A DNA stretch of 64,000 bases from Flavobacteriales bacterium (GCA_016710685.1 JADJVC010000002.1:744001-808000), one strand, 5' to 3'; shown: positions 37,438-46,705, counted from the first letter of the stretch. Numbers and translations are program-made. Notes: generated by a model from the letters alone, not told the origin.

Positions 37438-38118
37438 TTAGCCGAGTTTTTCCTTGGCGCGTGCGGCGTACTTCTTGGCCGTATTTGCGTCCGGGGAAGC
37501 GGGATAATCCGTTGCGATGCGGCCGAAGCATTTGGCGGCGTTCGCCCAATCGTTTTGTTGCTGGTACACAATACCGGCCTTCATCAGGAACATCGGCGTG
37601 GTGTAGTCGCTCTTCACAAGGTCGGCAGCTTTCATGAACTGGCCTACAGCTTCCTGGGGGCGGCCCAAGTCCACGAGCACGTCACCTTGGTTGCCTACGG
37701 CCATCACGCGGAGCACATCGTCGCCGAGATCAGCTTCTTTGTAATACTGCAAGGCAATTTCGTTGTTCCCTTGCTGTTGGTTGATAACCGCTATGTAGAA
37801 CTTGGCGAGCTTGCCGGTGGGCGTGCTTCCGTATTCATCGGCCACCTGGGTAAAGCCGAGGTAGTTACCGTCGCCGCTAAGGGCGAGGTCCAGCGAGTCG
37901 ATCTCGAAATAATACTGGGCCTTCCAGATGGTTTCCGCAGCCTGCTTGGCGGCCGGTTCGGAAACGAACTTGCGGTAGCCAAGCAACCCGGCCACAATGG
38001 CCAATACGGCCACAACGGCAATAGTTACCGGCGTCTTGTTCTTTTCCATGAACAATTCGCTCCGGGTGTAGATAGCCCCGATGTCCAGGTCTTTTTCTTC
38101 TTCAATGTGCTTCGCCAT
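37438..38118 (-). CDS. Single-pass membrane TPR protein (YfgM-like)
   Basis: A 226-residue protein with a cytosolic start (MAKHIEEEKDLDIGAIY), one membrane helix (PVTIAVVAVLAIVAGLLGY, about 30-48) and periplasmic TPR-like helices (KLAKFYIAVINQQQGNNEIA, AGIVYQQQNDWANAAKCFGR). The layout resembles YfgM/BamD-adjacent tetratricopeptide proteins that act as envelope chaperone partners. A perfect -7 box (TACTTTTG) lies 27 bp before the start. It leads into ribH. Confidence 0.85.
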   Translation of the reverse strand: MAKHIEEEKDLDIGAIYTRSELFMEKNKTPVTIAVVAVLAIVAGLLGYRKFVSEPAAKQAAETIWKAQYYFEIDSLDLALSGDGNYLGFTQVADEYGSTPTGKLAKFYIAVINQQQGNNEIALQYYKEADLGDDVLRVMAVGNQGDVLVDLGRPQEAVGQFMKAADLVKSDYTTPMFLMKAGIVYQQQNDWANAAKCFGRIATDYPASPDANTAKKYAARAKEKLG

Positions 38119-38144
38119 GGGCTCAGGCTATTTCTTGTGGGCGG

Positions 38145-38152
38145 CAAAAGTA
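38145..38152 (-). promoter_or_regulatory. -7 promoter box TACTTTTG for the TPR-ribH pair
   Basis: Minus-strand match to TAnnTTTG, 27 bases upstream of the ATG at 38118. Confidence 0.6.
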
Positions 38153-38196
38153 GTTGTTCCGGGGGAATGGTGGTCAGGTGGTCTTTCTGCCACCGA

Positions 38197-38964
38197 TCAA
38201 GCCAACCGCTTAATGGAATGCAACCGGTGTGTGTGCGTTTTCTCCGAAGTATTGAAAATGCCTTCGCTGTCCAATTTGTCTACGCGCACGCGACCGGAGG
38301 CGTGCATGATGGCTTGGCCTTCCAGCACAATGCCCACGTGAATTACCCGGCCTTCTTCATTGGCGAAAAAGGCGAGGTCCCCGCTTGCGGATTTTTCCAC
38401 GCTTTCCACGGTTTTCCCCAGTTCGGCCTGTTGCCAGGCATCGCGCGGTAAGTTGATGCCGCCCACGAGGTAGAGCATCTGCGTAAGGCCTGAGCAGTCC
38501 ACGCCAAAAGGCGAGCGACCGCCCCAGAGGTAGGGCGTGTTGAGCCATTGATCCTTCAGGTTCAGCAGGCGCATAACTGCGGTACCGTTGGGTTTGGCAT
38601 TGGTGCGGCCGGGAAAGGCGAGGCGCTCTGCACCGAGGTCGAAAAGGCCAGCCGAATAGGCGGGCAGCACAGCACCGAAAGGCATGATTACGGCACCGGA
38701 GGCCGTTTGCACGTGCATGAACTGCTCGGTGGTCCGCACAGTTTGCAGGTCAATGCCATCCTGAGCAAGTTGCAGTTGCTTGCGGTCCACCCAGCCCTCA
38801 TAGTTGTCGTGGTGGAACTTCAGCAAGGCCCATTTGGTGTTGGTTTCCAGCACATCGGCGGTTTCGCCAAAGAGCCATTGGGTCACTTGTTCGGCGCGGT
38901 CGTCCGGTGCTTTCCGCACGGGCACGATGCTGAGCGGGCAAATGGCCTGATCTTGTTGGGGCAT
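38197..38964 (-). CDS. NlpC/P60 (C40) cell-wall peptidase with SH3 domains
   Basis: A 255-residue protein that would cut D-gamma-Glu-diamino-acid bonds in murein stem peptides. The N-terminal half has bacterial SH3 folds (SIVPVRKAPDDRAEQVTQWL, NYEGWVDRKQLQL). The C-terminal domain has catalytic Cys in FGVDCSGLTQ, His in GRVIHVGIVL and the third polar residue in AIMHASGRV. There is no classical signal peptide from the ATG at 38964; in Bacteroidota such dipeptidyl-peptidase-VI-like enzymes are often cytosolic recyclers. Single gene. Confidence 0.92.
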   Translation of the reverse strand: MPQQDQAICPLSIVPVRKAPDDRAEQVTQWLFGETADVLETNTKWALLKFHHDNYEGWVDRKQLQLAQDGIDLQTVRTTEQFMHVQTASGAVIMPFGAVLPAYSAGLFDLGAERLAFPGRTNAKPNGTAVMRLLNLKDQWLNTPYLWGGRSPFGVDCSGLTQMLYLVGGINLPRDAWQQAELGKTVESVEKSASGDLAFFANEEGRVIHVGIVLEGQAIMHASGRVRVDKLDSEGIFNTSEKTHTHRLHSIKRLA

Positions 38965-39154
38965 GGCGCGAAGGTGCGTTACGGGAAGAATGGAGGAGCG
39001 GCCAGCATGCGGGAGTTTTGCGCGGTGGGTCGTTGATGGACGGTTAAGCCGTCGGCAAGAGTTTTACCAGCTTCGGTGATCATTCAAAAGGTGGCCTTTC
39101 TTTGCGAAGGCATTATTCAATGCTTTTTGCCAACGATTGACCGGGAATAGCCTG

Positions 39155-39706
39155 ATGGACCAAGGCACTATTAGCGCTGAATTCGAAGGGCTGTTCCGGC
39201 AGCATTACCGGCCGTTGTGCGGTTTTGCTTTGGGCTATGTGAAGGACGCGGACCAAGCCGAGGACATCGTACAGGAATTATTCGCACGCCTTTGGCAGGA
39301 CCGCGAAGCGTTGTCCATTAAGGTCTCCTTGAAGTCCTACCTCTTTACCGCCGTGCGGAACCGCTGCTTGAACGCTTTGGTCGTGAAAAAGCGGATGCGG
39401 CCACTGGACGAAGAAGTCCATGATGCTGCTGAAGGTGACGGACGCAACGAGGACGAGTTGACCGAACGCGCCGCACGCGTGCAAGCCGTTATCGAAGGGC
39501 TGCCAACGGAACGTCGGAAGATCTTCCGGCTTAGCCGCAACGAAGGCTTGAAATACCAGGAGATCGCAGAAAAGTTGGGCCTCTCAGTGAAGACGGTGGA
39601 AAACCAGATGGGAAAGGCGCTAAAGACGTTGCGCGAGGAACTTGCGGACCTGATGCCGTTGGCCTTGCTGGGCTGGATGTTATTGGAATGGATACGAGGC
39701 GGATAG
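39155..39706 (+). CDS. FecI-type ECF sigma factor
   Basis: Sigma factor of the Bacteroidota FecI group, 183 residues. Region 2: YRPLCGFALGYVKDADQAED-IVQELFARLWQ; region 4: LPTERRKIFRLSRNEGLKYQ followed by EIAEKLGLSVKTVENQMG. It opens a four-gene signalling cluster with FecR (37 bp downstream), an STN/repeat protein and a TonB receptor. The start is MDQGTIS at 39155, six codons inside the open frame. Probably held inactive by the FecR product until a surface signal arrives. Confidence 0.93.
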   Translation: MDQGTISAEFEGLFRQHYRPLCGFALGYVKDADQAEDIVQELFARLWQDREALSIKVSLKSYLFTAVRNRCLNALVVKKRMRPLDEEVHDAAEGDGRNEDELTERAARVQAVIEGLPTERRKIFRLSRNEGLKYQEIAEKLGLSVKTVENQMGKALKTLREELADLMPLALLGWMLLEWIRGG

Positions 39707-39743
39707 GGGTAAAGGGAACTGAGATTGTCATACCAAGGAGATC

Positions 39744-40718
39744 GTGAACGGAACACCACATATCACCAGTGATCAGCTTGCCGCCTACGTGGCCGGCGAA
39801 GCCGATGCCGCCTTACGCAATGCTGTGGAGCGTTGGGCCGCTGCGGACCCCGCCAATGCGAAGGAATTGGAAGCGCTGGTGCGTGCTTGGCAATGGAGCG
39901 CGGGTGCTTCGGCTTTGCCGGAAATAGATGTGGATGCGGCTTGGCACAAGGTGCAGAAACGCATCGAGGAAAATACATCCGGCGGTAAGGTGGTGCGCAT
40001 GCGGCCCATGCAGCGCTTCGCTCCTTGGCTCGCCGCAGCCGCTGTGGTGGCGGGTCTGTTCTTCGCTGCGCGCATCCTTTTCGTTTCCGGAACTCAGGAC
40101 TATTCGGCTATGGCGCAAGTAGTGCATGCCGTGCTGAACGACAGCAGCCGGGTAGTGCTCTCTCCGCATTCGGAAATGACTGCCAGCATCGGTGACAAAC
40201 GCTCCATCAACTTGAAAGGCCAAGCCTATTTCGAAGTGGCGCGCAATACCGCGAAACCCTTCACAGTGCAGGCCGGCGAAGTGCTGGTAACCGTGCTGGG
40301 CACTGGCTTTGATGTACTAGCCTACGACACATCGAAGACCGTGCAGGTTAACGTGCGCCATGGCCGTGTGCGCGTGCAGGCGAACGGTGCCGAGCTGGAC
40401 CTCCTCGCCGGTGATGCGGCATATTACGACCGCGCCACGCACCGGTTAACGCGTATGGCACTGCCATCGTCCGTAGTGTGGGGCGATCGCATTGTGAAAT
40501 TTCAGGATGCGCCCATGTCCGAAGTAGTGGAACGCTTGGAGTTCATGTACAATGTCCGTATTGACTTCAGTGATCCCACTATTGGTGCATGCCGCCTCAC
40601 TGCCGACTTCGATAACGAATCCATCGAGCGCATCCTGAGCGTGATCGCGGACACTTTCGGGGTCACCGTGGAAAAAGACCAGTCCGGGCAATACACCCTC
40701 AACGGCGATGGCTGCTGA
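39744..40718 (+). CDS. FecR family anti-sigma factor
   Basis: Single-pass membrane protein of 324 residues that binds the adjacent sigma factor. It has a cytosolic anti-sigma part (about 1-90), one helix (FAPWLAAAAVVAGLFFAARI, about 93-112) and the periplasmic FecR domain (VVLSPHSEMTASIGDKRSIN ... GQAYFEVARNTAKPFTVQAG ... VTVLGTGFDVLAY). Its C-terminal DUF4974-like segment (VVERLEFMYNVRIDF, ERILSVIADTFGV) normally touches an STN domain. Its end overlaps the next start by 11 bases, pointing to translational coupling. Confidence 0.93.
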   Translation: MNGTPHITSDQLAAYVAGEADAALRNAVERWAAADPANAKELEALVRAWQWSAGASALPEIDVDAAWHKVQKRIEENTSGGKVVRMRPMQRFAPWLAAAAVVAGLFFAARILFVSGTQDYSAMAQVVHAVLNDSSRVVLSPHSEMTASIGDKRSINLKGQAYFEVARNTAKPFTVQAGEVLVTVLGTGFDVLAYDTSKTVQVNVRHGRVRVQANGAELDLLAGDAAYYDRATHRLTRMALPSSVVWGDRIVKFQDAPMSEVVERLEFMYNVRIDFSDPTIGACRLTADFDNESIERILSVIADTFGVTVEKDQSGQYTLNGDGC

Positions 40719-42618
40719 TCGCTCTTGGCGCTTGGCGTTGCTGGCCTTCATCCTGCCTTGCGCGCTGCATGCACAGTCCATTTTGCAACGCGTAGTTCAA
40801 GTCCATGCGGACCATGTGCGACTTTCTGAAGCGTTGGAGTTGGTGGCACGCGACGGGCATTTCAAACTGAGCTACAATGCGGCCTTGGTGAATGGCGACA
40901 GTGTTGTTTCCTTGGATACGGACGGCACCGTGAAGCACGCGCTACAACAACTCGTTGGCAAGCGTGTGATCTTGAAAGAAAGCGGCGAGCACATCATTCT
41001 GCTCGCAGCGGGCGCGACAAAAGACCCGGTGTTGCTGCGCGGCCAAGTGCTGAACGCCGTTGATGGAAGTTCCGTACAGCAAGCTTCGGTGTATGAGCTG
41101 CACGAGAAACATGCAGTGCGCACGGATGCTTCCGGAGGCTTCGCATTGGAGGCATCCGGCAGGCGGGACCCGACACCGCTGCTGTTGGCATGCAAAGGCT
41201 ACCGCGACACGGTGGTTTACGTAGCACGAAACACGAATCCGACGCGCTACACCTTGCGTCCGGAAGAACGGCTGGAACGTCTGGAGGTGCTATGCATGAA
41301 CGAACGCTGCGCCACGGTGGATGAACTTGGTCTCACACGTTTGCTCGTTCCAACAGCGCAGATAGACCAGGCAGCTAACCTTGGCTCAGGTGAAACGCGA
41401 ATTTGGCAGGTGTCCCTCATTCCCTCGGTCAGCACGAATGGCAAAATAGCGGGCGCGGTGGTGAACCACTTCTCGTTCAACGTTTTCGCAGGGTATTCAC
41501 GCGGCTTGGACGGATTCGAGCTCGGCGGCCTGGCCAACCTCGAGCGCCGCGACGTGAAAGGCGCACAGGTCGCGGGCTTGGCGAATCTCGTGGGACGGGA
41601 TACGAAAGGAGCTCAGGTCGCAGGCTTGATCAACCACACGCTTCGTTCGTTGGAAGGTGTGCAGGTCGCCGGCTTAGTGAATACGGTTTGGGACACGCTC
41701 ACCGGTGTACAGGTCGCCGGAGCAGTGAACGTGGTGAAGGGCGGCATGCTGGGCTTGCAGGTAGCCGGCCTTGGCAATTTGGCCACGCAAAATTGTGATG
41801 GTGCGCAAGTGTCCGGCGCCTTCAATGTGGCGGTAAAGGATGTGCGAAAAATGCAAGTGGCCGGTGCGTTCAACTACGGCCGCAACGTTTCGGGCGCGCA
41901 AGTGGCAGGTGCGCTGAACGTGGCACGGGGCGCGGTGGGTGGCGGCCAAATTGCCGGGGCGATGAACGTGGCACGCGAGGTTACAGGTGGCCAAATTGCC
42001 GGCGGAATGAACTTCGCGCTGGACACGGTGCGTGGGGGCCAAGTAGCCGCGTTCAACGTTGCGCGCGTGGTGTTGGGCAGCCAAGTCGGCATCGTGAATC
42101 TCAGCGACACCATCGCGGGCATGAGCGTCGGCATCTTCAGTTTCGCGCGACGCGGTTACCACCGTTTTGATGTTGAGTACCGGGACGTAATGCCGTTGAC
42201 GCTCGCATTCCGTACCGGCACACGTGGCTTCTACAACGTTCTCAGTTGGTCACCGCAAGCATTGAACAACGGCAGCCAATCCTACGGTTATGGGTTCGGA
42301 TCCGAACCGCGCATCGGTAAACAAGGTTCGTTGAACATTGAATTGACCGCGGAGCAGATCAATGAAGGCAATGACCGGATCCGCGCATTGAATCTCCTGA
42401 ATCGCTTCACTTTGGCCTACGGTCACACCTTTGGAAAACGCGTAGTGCTTTCCGCAGGTCCAGCATTCAACCTGCTCATCAGCTCATGGCGCGATCCCGA
42501 GACAAACGCGAACCGAAGCATGCTTCCACCGGACAACTTGATCGTGGACGAAAGCAACGGCCGCGTTGTTCAGAAAGGTTGGTTGGGCTTCCGCGTGGGA
42601 TTGGGCGTGCGTTTTTAA
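40708..42618 (+). CDS. STN-domain protein with a 16-residue GxQVAGxxN repeat array
   Basis: Secreted/outer-membrane protein of 636 residues. It has a signal peptide (LALLAFILPCALHA), an STN domain (about 27-95: HVRLSEALELVARDGHFKLS, DGTVKHALQQLVGKRV), a carboxypeptidase-regulatory-like domain (LRGQVLNAVDGSSVQQASVY), then about 13 repeats of GxQVAGxxNxxxxxxx (about 269-480, for example GAQVAGLANLVGRDTK). The C-terminus looks like barrel strands (FTLAYGHTFGKRVVLSAGPA, GWLGFRVGLGVRF). The repeats recall the LA_2272 surface-repeat family of Leptospira. An STN domain usually sits at the front of a TonB transducer; here it is on this protein and would be the partner of FecR. No TonB plug is seen. 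Confidence 0.8.
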   Translation: MAADRSWRLALLAFILPCALHAQSILQRVVQVHADHVRLSEALELVARDGHFKLSYNAALVNGDSVVSLDTDGTVKHALQQLVGKRVILKESGEHIILLAAGATKDPVLLRGQVLNAVDGSSVQQASVYELHEKHAVRTDASGGFALEASGRRDPTPLLLACKGYRDTVVYVARNTNPTRYTLRPEERLERLEVLCMNERCATVDELGLTRLLVPTAQIDQAANLGSGETRIWQVSLIPSVSTNGKIAGAVVNHFSFNVFAGYSRGLDGFELGGLANLERRDVKGAQVAGLANLVGRDTKGAQVAGLINHTLRSLEGVQVAGLVNTVWDTLTGVQVAGAVNVVKGGMLGLQVAGLGNLATQNCDGAQVSGAFNVAVKDVRKMQVAGAFNYGRNVSGAQVAGALNVARGAVGGGQIAGAMNVAREVTGGQIAGGMNFALDTVRGGQVAAFNVARVVLGSQVGIVNLSDTIAGMSVGIFSFARRGYHRFDVEYRDVMPLTLAFRTGTRGFYNVLSWSPQALNNGSQSYGYGFGSEPRIGKQGSLNIELTAEQINEGNDRIRALNLLNRFTLAYGHTFGKRVVLSAGPAFNLLISSWRDPETNANRSMLPPDNLIVDESNGRVVQKGWLGFRVGLGVRF

Positions 42619-42679
42619 TTCCGATTCGGGTTACAAGATTTTCCGGAGTAGCCGATATTTCCGCACGCATCATGAATTC

Positions 42680-42752
42680 GCTAATTCCTAATTCCTAATT
42701 TCCGACAAGCAACTGCGGCAGTCGGAATTAGGAATCAGCAATCAGCAATTAG
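42680..42752. repeat. Intergenic palindrome with 'AATTCCTAATTCC' word
   Basis: GCTAATTCCTAATTCCTAAT (from 42680) through TTCCGAC is mirrored by GTCGGAATTAGGAATCAGCA (from 42721). It separates the STN gene from the TonB receptor, so it may attenuate or punctuate the cluster. Confidence 0.65.
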
Positions 42753-42819
42753 AAATTTTCTTTCGATGGAGTAGGGGTATTTGAAGACCTCGCTGTCATA
42801 GGGTCAAACGCCACAACCC

Positions 42820-45195
42820 ATGACGCGCTCAAGCTTTCCCATTCTGCTCTTCTTCTTCATTATCAGTTTCTGTAGCACGCGAACATTTGCGCAGCAAGCT
42901 GAACCCCTTGCCAACAGCCAAACCGTGCGCGGCACCGTGCTGGACGCTGATTCGCGGCAGCCCGTGATCGGAGCGGCCGTTGCAGTGGTGGGCAGCACGC
43001 CGCCGCTTGGTGCCGTCACCGATCTGGATGGCCGCTTTACCATCGTGAATGTGCCCGTGGGCCGCATCGACCTGCGTGTGCGCGCCATCGGTTTTGAGGA
43101 CGGCATGCTCAACAACATCCTCGTTTCCGCCGGTAAGGAATCGGTGTTGAACATCATGCTCACCGGCTCCATTACGCAGATGGACGCGGTTACCGTAACA
43201 GCGAAAAAGGAACGCGGTGAAGTGCGCAACGACATGGCCACGGTGAGCGCGCGGACGATAAGTGTTGAGGAAACTTCGCGCATCGCGGGCAGCATCAACG
43301 ACCCGGCACGCATGGTGAGCGCATTCCCCGGCGTTGCGGGTGATGCCACCGGCGACAACGCCATTGTAGCGCGTGGCAACTCCCCCACCGGCGTGCTCTG
43401 GCGGCTGGAAGGCATCGAGATACCCAACCCGAACCATTTCAGCGAAGAGGGCAACACGGGCGGGCCGATCAACGTGTTGAACAGCGACATGTTGGACAAC
43501 TCCGAGTTCTACACCGGAGCCTTCGCACCGGAATATGGCAATGCGTTGAGCGCCGTTTTCGACATGCACTTGCGCGACGGCAACGACACCAAACGGGAGT
43601 ACACCTTGAAGGCGGGCGTGCTCGGCACGGACCTCACCGCGGAAGGGCCCATGCCCGGCGTAAAAGGCGGTTCCTACCTCGCCAACTACCGCTACTCCAC
43701 GCTCTCGTTGTTGGACAAGGCCGGCATTGTGGACTACGGCGGCGTGCCGAATTACATGGATGCGTCCTTCAAATTGAAACTGCCAACGGGGCATGCCGGC
43801 ACGTTCACGTTATTCGGTCTTGGCGGCATCAGCCACATCATTCAAGAGGACGAAGGCGTAACCGGTGATACGCTTTTCAACCACGCGGATTTCGGCGCGC
43901 GCATGGGTGTGGTGGGCTTGGAGCACACGCGCACGCTCAGCGAGAACAGCTACGTACACAGCAGCATTTCACTCAGCGGGAACAGCAGCTCTACCGTTTA
44001 CGACGAAGCGCCTGTGCCCGGCGAGGATCTCCTTGTACTGCGCAACCAGGATGATTTGAACCGGTGGACCACGCGCATCGCCAGCACGCTCAACGTAAAG
44101 CTTGATGCGAAGAACAAACTGCGCAGTGGGATCATCCTTTCCTTCGACCGCTTCGGCCTTAGCTCCAACACCTGGGACGATGCCGAGCAACGCATGAAAA
44201 CGGATGTCGATCAGCGTGGCGATGCAGCCACTGTACAGGCGTTCACCAGCTGGAAATGGCGCTGGAACGAGCGATGGAGCATGACAAGCGGCGTACACGT
44301 GCTGCACTTCGGCGTAGATGATGCCACCAGTGTGGAACCCCGCATGGGCATACGTTTCCAGCAACGGCGCGACCAAGCGTTCACCTTCGGAGCGGGCTTG
44401 CATTCGCGCACCGAAACGTTGATGACCTATTTCGCGGAAGATGAAAATGCCGAGAACGGGACCGTGCAGCCGAACACCGGCCTTGGCCTCACCAAAGCGG
44501 CCCATCTGGTGCTCGGATACGAGCGCATGCTCACTGAAGACATCCGTTTCACGGTGGAAGGGTACTACCAGCATTTGTATGATGTGCCGGTGGAAAACGA
44601 CCCACACAGCGCCTTCAGCTTGTTGAATAAAAACGACTGGTTCACGAACCGAGCCTTGGTGAACGCGGGTCTTGGGAGAAACTTCGGCATTGAGGCCTCA
44701 CTGGAGAAGTACTTCACGCACGGCTGGCATTTCATGGCCACGGCCAGTTTGAGCGATGCGCGCTACAAGGCACTGGACGGCGTTTGGCGGAATTCGCGCT
44801 TCAATATGGGCACCGTGGCCAATGTGCTGGCGGGGAAGGAATGGAATCTCGGTGGGGAAGGGAAGGACCACGTGATGACCACCGGCTTCCGTTATTCGCT
44901 CATGGGCGGCCAGTACGCCACGCCGATAGATCTACAGGCCAGCATAGCAGCGGGTGAAGAAGTGAAAAGCAATGATCCGTGGAGCAAGAAAGAACCCGCC
45001 ATCCATAAGTTGGACGTGGTGTTGGCTTATAGCATCGGCCGCCCCAAGGCCAGCCACGAATTCAAGATAGACGTACAGAATGTGCTCAACTCAAAAACCA
45101 CGGTCTACGAGGATTATGATGATCGCAAGAAAGCCATTGAACCTGTTCCGCAATTGGCGCTTCTGCCGGTGATCCAGTACACGCTGCATTTTTGA
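42820..45195 (+). CDS. TonB-dependent outer-membrane receptor with carboxypeptidase-like N-terminal domain
   Basis: Outer-membrane transporter or receptor of 791 residues. It has a signal peptide (to about 24), a CarboxypepD_reg domain (TVRGTVLDADSRQPVIGAAV), the TonB-box-like segment ITQMDAVTVTA, a plug (about 135-250: INDPARMVSAFPGVAGDATG, NAIVARGNSPTGVLWRLEGI) and a barrel ending in LLPVIQYTLHF. It lacks an STN domain of its own. It is on the same strand as the sigma/FecR/STN genes, 200 bp after a palindrome, and is the likely regulated transporter. Ligand unknown. Confidence 0.9.
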   Translation: MTRSSFPILLFFFIISFCSTRTFAQQAEPLANSQTVRGTVLDADSRQPVIGAAVAVVGSTPPLGAVTDLDGRFTIVNVPVGRIDLRVRAIGFEDGMLNNILVSAGKESVLNIMLTGSITQMDAVTVTAKKERGEVRNDMATVSARTISVEETSRIAGSINDPARMVSAFPGVAGDATGDNAIVARGNSPTGVLWRLEGIEIPNPNHFSEEGNTGGPINVLNSDMLDNSEFYTGAFAPEYGNALSAVFDMHLRDGNDTKREYTLKAGVLGTDLTAEGPMPGVKGGSYLANYRYSTLSLLDKAGIVDYGGVPNYMDASFKLKLPTGHAGTFTLFGLGGISHIIQEDEGVTGDTLFNHADFGARMGVVGLEHTRTLSENSYVHSSISLSGNSSSTVYDEAPVPGEDLLVLRNQDDLNRWTTRIASTLNVKLDAKNKLRSGIILSFDRFGLSSNTWDDAEQRMKTDVDQRGDAATVQAFTSWKWRWNERWSMTSGVHVLHFGVDDATSVEPRMGIRFQQRRDQAFTFGAGLHSRTETLMTYFAEDENAENGTVQPNTGLGLTKAAHLVLGYERMLTEDIRFTVEGYYQHLYDVPVENDPHSAFSLLNKNDWFTNRALVNAGLGRNFGIEASLEKYFTHGWHFMATASLSDARYKALDGVWRNSRFNMGTVANVLAGKEWNLGGEGKDHVMTTGFRYSLMGGQYATPIDLQASIAAGEEVKSNDPWSKKEPAIHKLDVVLAYSIGRPKASHEFKIDVQNVLNSKTTVYEDYDDRKKAIEPVPQLALLPVIQYTLHF

Positions 45196-45223
45196 TCAGC
45201 AAAGCGAATAAAGAAAGGGAAAG

Positions 45224-45309
45224 CCGCAGATTTCGCCGATTTCGCAGATGTTCAGCATAGCTGAAAATGACGACCGTCGCAGGACGGCATTCGTCGGCGT
45301 AATCTGCGG
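45224..45309. repeat. Intergenic palindrome with 'CCGCAGATT' word
   Basis: CCGCAGATTTCGCCGA (45224-45239) and TCGGCGTAATCTGCGG (45294-45309) form a 16-bp stem with one mismatch. An inner CCGTCgcagGACGG hairpin lies in the loop. It sits between convergent genes and shares its word with 6496-6578. Confidence 0.7.
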
Positions 45310-45328
45310 CAAAAAAAACCTCAGCGGA

Positions 45329-46507
45329 TCAAAGCGCCTCGATCACCATCGCGCTGGCGCCACCCCCACCGTTGCAGATACCGGCGGCACCGTACTTTTT
45401 GCCGTTCTGCTTCAGCGCGTGCAGCAGCGTAACAATGATGCGCGCACCACTGCAACCCAGCGGATGGCCCAACGAAACGGCGCCACCGTGGATGTTCACT
45501 TTCGCGGGATCAAGACCGAGCAATTTCGTGTTCGCGATGCCCACGACGGAGAATGCCTCGTTCAACTCCACCAAGTCGATGTCGGACATTTTAAGACCCG
45601 CTTTCTTCACCGCCAATGGCACGGCTTTACTCGGCGTGGTCGTGAACAGTTCCGGGGCTTGTTCAGCATCCGCGTAGCCGATCACTTTGGCGAGCGGCTT
45701 CAGGCCAAGTGCTTTCGCTTTTTCGGCGCTCATCAGCACCAGTGCGGCTGCGCCATCGTTGATGGTACTCGCGTTGCCGGCAGTAACGGTGCCTTCCTTG
45801 GTGAAGACGGCGCGAAGGGTCTTCAACTTCTCGAAATTCACGTTCGTGTACTCCTCGTCTTCGCTTACTACGGTGTCGCCTTTGCGGCCTTTAACGGTCA
45901 CAGGGATCACCTCGTCCTTGAACTTGCCTTCCTTCCACGCGTTGGCGCTGCGGGTATAACTCTCGATTGCGAAGGCATCCTGCTCTTCGCGGCTGATCTT
46001 GTTGTCGGTGGCGCAAGCATCGGCGCACACGCCCATGGCTTGTTGGTCGTACACGTTGGTGAGGCCGTCCTTGCCGATGCCGTCAATCAGCTTGCCGTCG
46101 CCGAAACGGTAGCCGTAGCGGGCATTCTCCACGTAGTATGGCGTGCGGCTCATGCTTTCCATGCCGCCTGCAACCACCACATCGGCATCGCCCAGGAGGA
46201 TTTCCTGTGTGGCGATCATAATGGCCTTCATGCCACTGGCGCAGACCTTGTTCACCGTGGTAGCGGGGGTGTTGTCCGGCAGTCCGGCGAACTTGGAAGC
46301 TTGGCGCGCGGGCGCTTGGCCGAGGTTGGCGGAGAGCACGCAGCCCATGATCACGTCATTCACATCTTCCGGCTTCACGCCAGCTTTTTCCACAGCGGCT
46401 TTGATGGCAGCAGCGCCAAGTTCTGTTGCTGGCACGGTAGAAAGACTGCCCCCGAAAGAGCCGATGGGTGTGCGTACTGCGGAAACGATAACGACTTCAC
46501 GGGCCAT
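45329..46507 (-). CDS. Acetyl-CoA C-acetyltransferase (thiolase)
   Basis: Cytosolic thiolase of 392 residues that condenses or cleaves acetyl-CoA units. The nucleophilic Cys is in [15 protein letters not shown]; His and the second Cys are in [17 protein letters not shown] and [15 protein letters not shown]. Biosynthetic versus degradative use cannot be told. The true start is [16 protein letters not shown] at 46507, backed by a TACCTTTG box 28 bp upstream. The frame runs on to 46660, but those codons translate a tandem repeat. Confidence 0.95.
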   Translation of the reverse strand: MAREVVIVSAVRTPIGSFGGSLSTVPATELGAAAIKAAVEKAGVKPEDVNDVIMGCVLSANLGQAPARQASKFAGLPDNTPATTVNKVCASGMKAIMIATQEILLGDADVVVAGGMESMSRTPYYVENARYGYRFGDGKLIDGIGKDGLTNVYDQQAMGVCADACATDNKISREEQDAFAIESYTRSANAWKEGKFKDEVIPVTVKGRKGDTVVSEDEEYTNVNFEKLKTLRAVFTKEGTVTAGNASTINDGAAALVLMSAEKAKALGLKPLAKVIGYADAEQAPELFTTTPSKAVPLAVKKAGLKMSDIDLVELNEAFSVVGIANTKLLGLDPAKVNIHGGAVSLGHPLGCSGARIIVTLLHALKQNGKKYGAAGICNGGGGASAMVIEAL

Positions 46508-46534
46508 GGGAAAGGGATTTTTTGATTTGGGCGG

Positions 46535-46542
46535 CAAAGGTA
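46535..46542 (-). promoter_or_regulatory. -7 promoter box TACCTTTG for the thiolase
   Basis: Perfect TAnnTTTG match on the minus strand, 28 bases before the ATG at 46507. Confidence 0.65.
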
Positions 46543-46580
46543 CGGAGCGTGGAAATGATCGCAATTCGTGGTCTCTTAAA

Positions 46581-46643
46581 ATTACACTCCGTGGTCTTCC
46601 AATTACACTCCGTGGTCTTCCGATTACACTCCGTGGTCTTCCG
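46581..46643. repeat. Three 21-bp tandem repeats upstream of the thiolase
   Basis: ATTACACTCCGTGGTCTTCC plus one variable base, three times in a row (46581, 46602, 46623). A fourth degenerate copy lies before them (46563-46577). They lie 40 bp upstream of the -7 box. Confidence 0.85.
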
Positions 46644-46705
46644 AAGGAGACCCGGAGCAAAACAAATGAACCTCTTCAACGCAAACGGTCCGCTTCGCGT
46701 CCTTG

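Noticed and set aside
36604..37440. FMN riboswitch for ribH
   Set aside because: ribH follows the TPR gene by 10 bp and no RFN-type conserved blocks are visible upstream of either gene.
46581..46643. CRISPR array
   Set aside because: The repeats are directly adjacent with no spacers, and no cas genes occur in the window.
46508..46660. N-terminal extension of the thiolase with GRPRSVI repeats
   Set aside because: It is translation of the 21-bp noncoding tandem repeat; promoter box and family start place the gene start at 46507.
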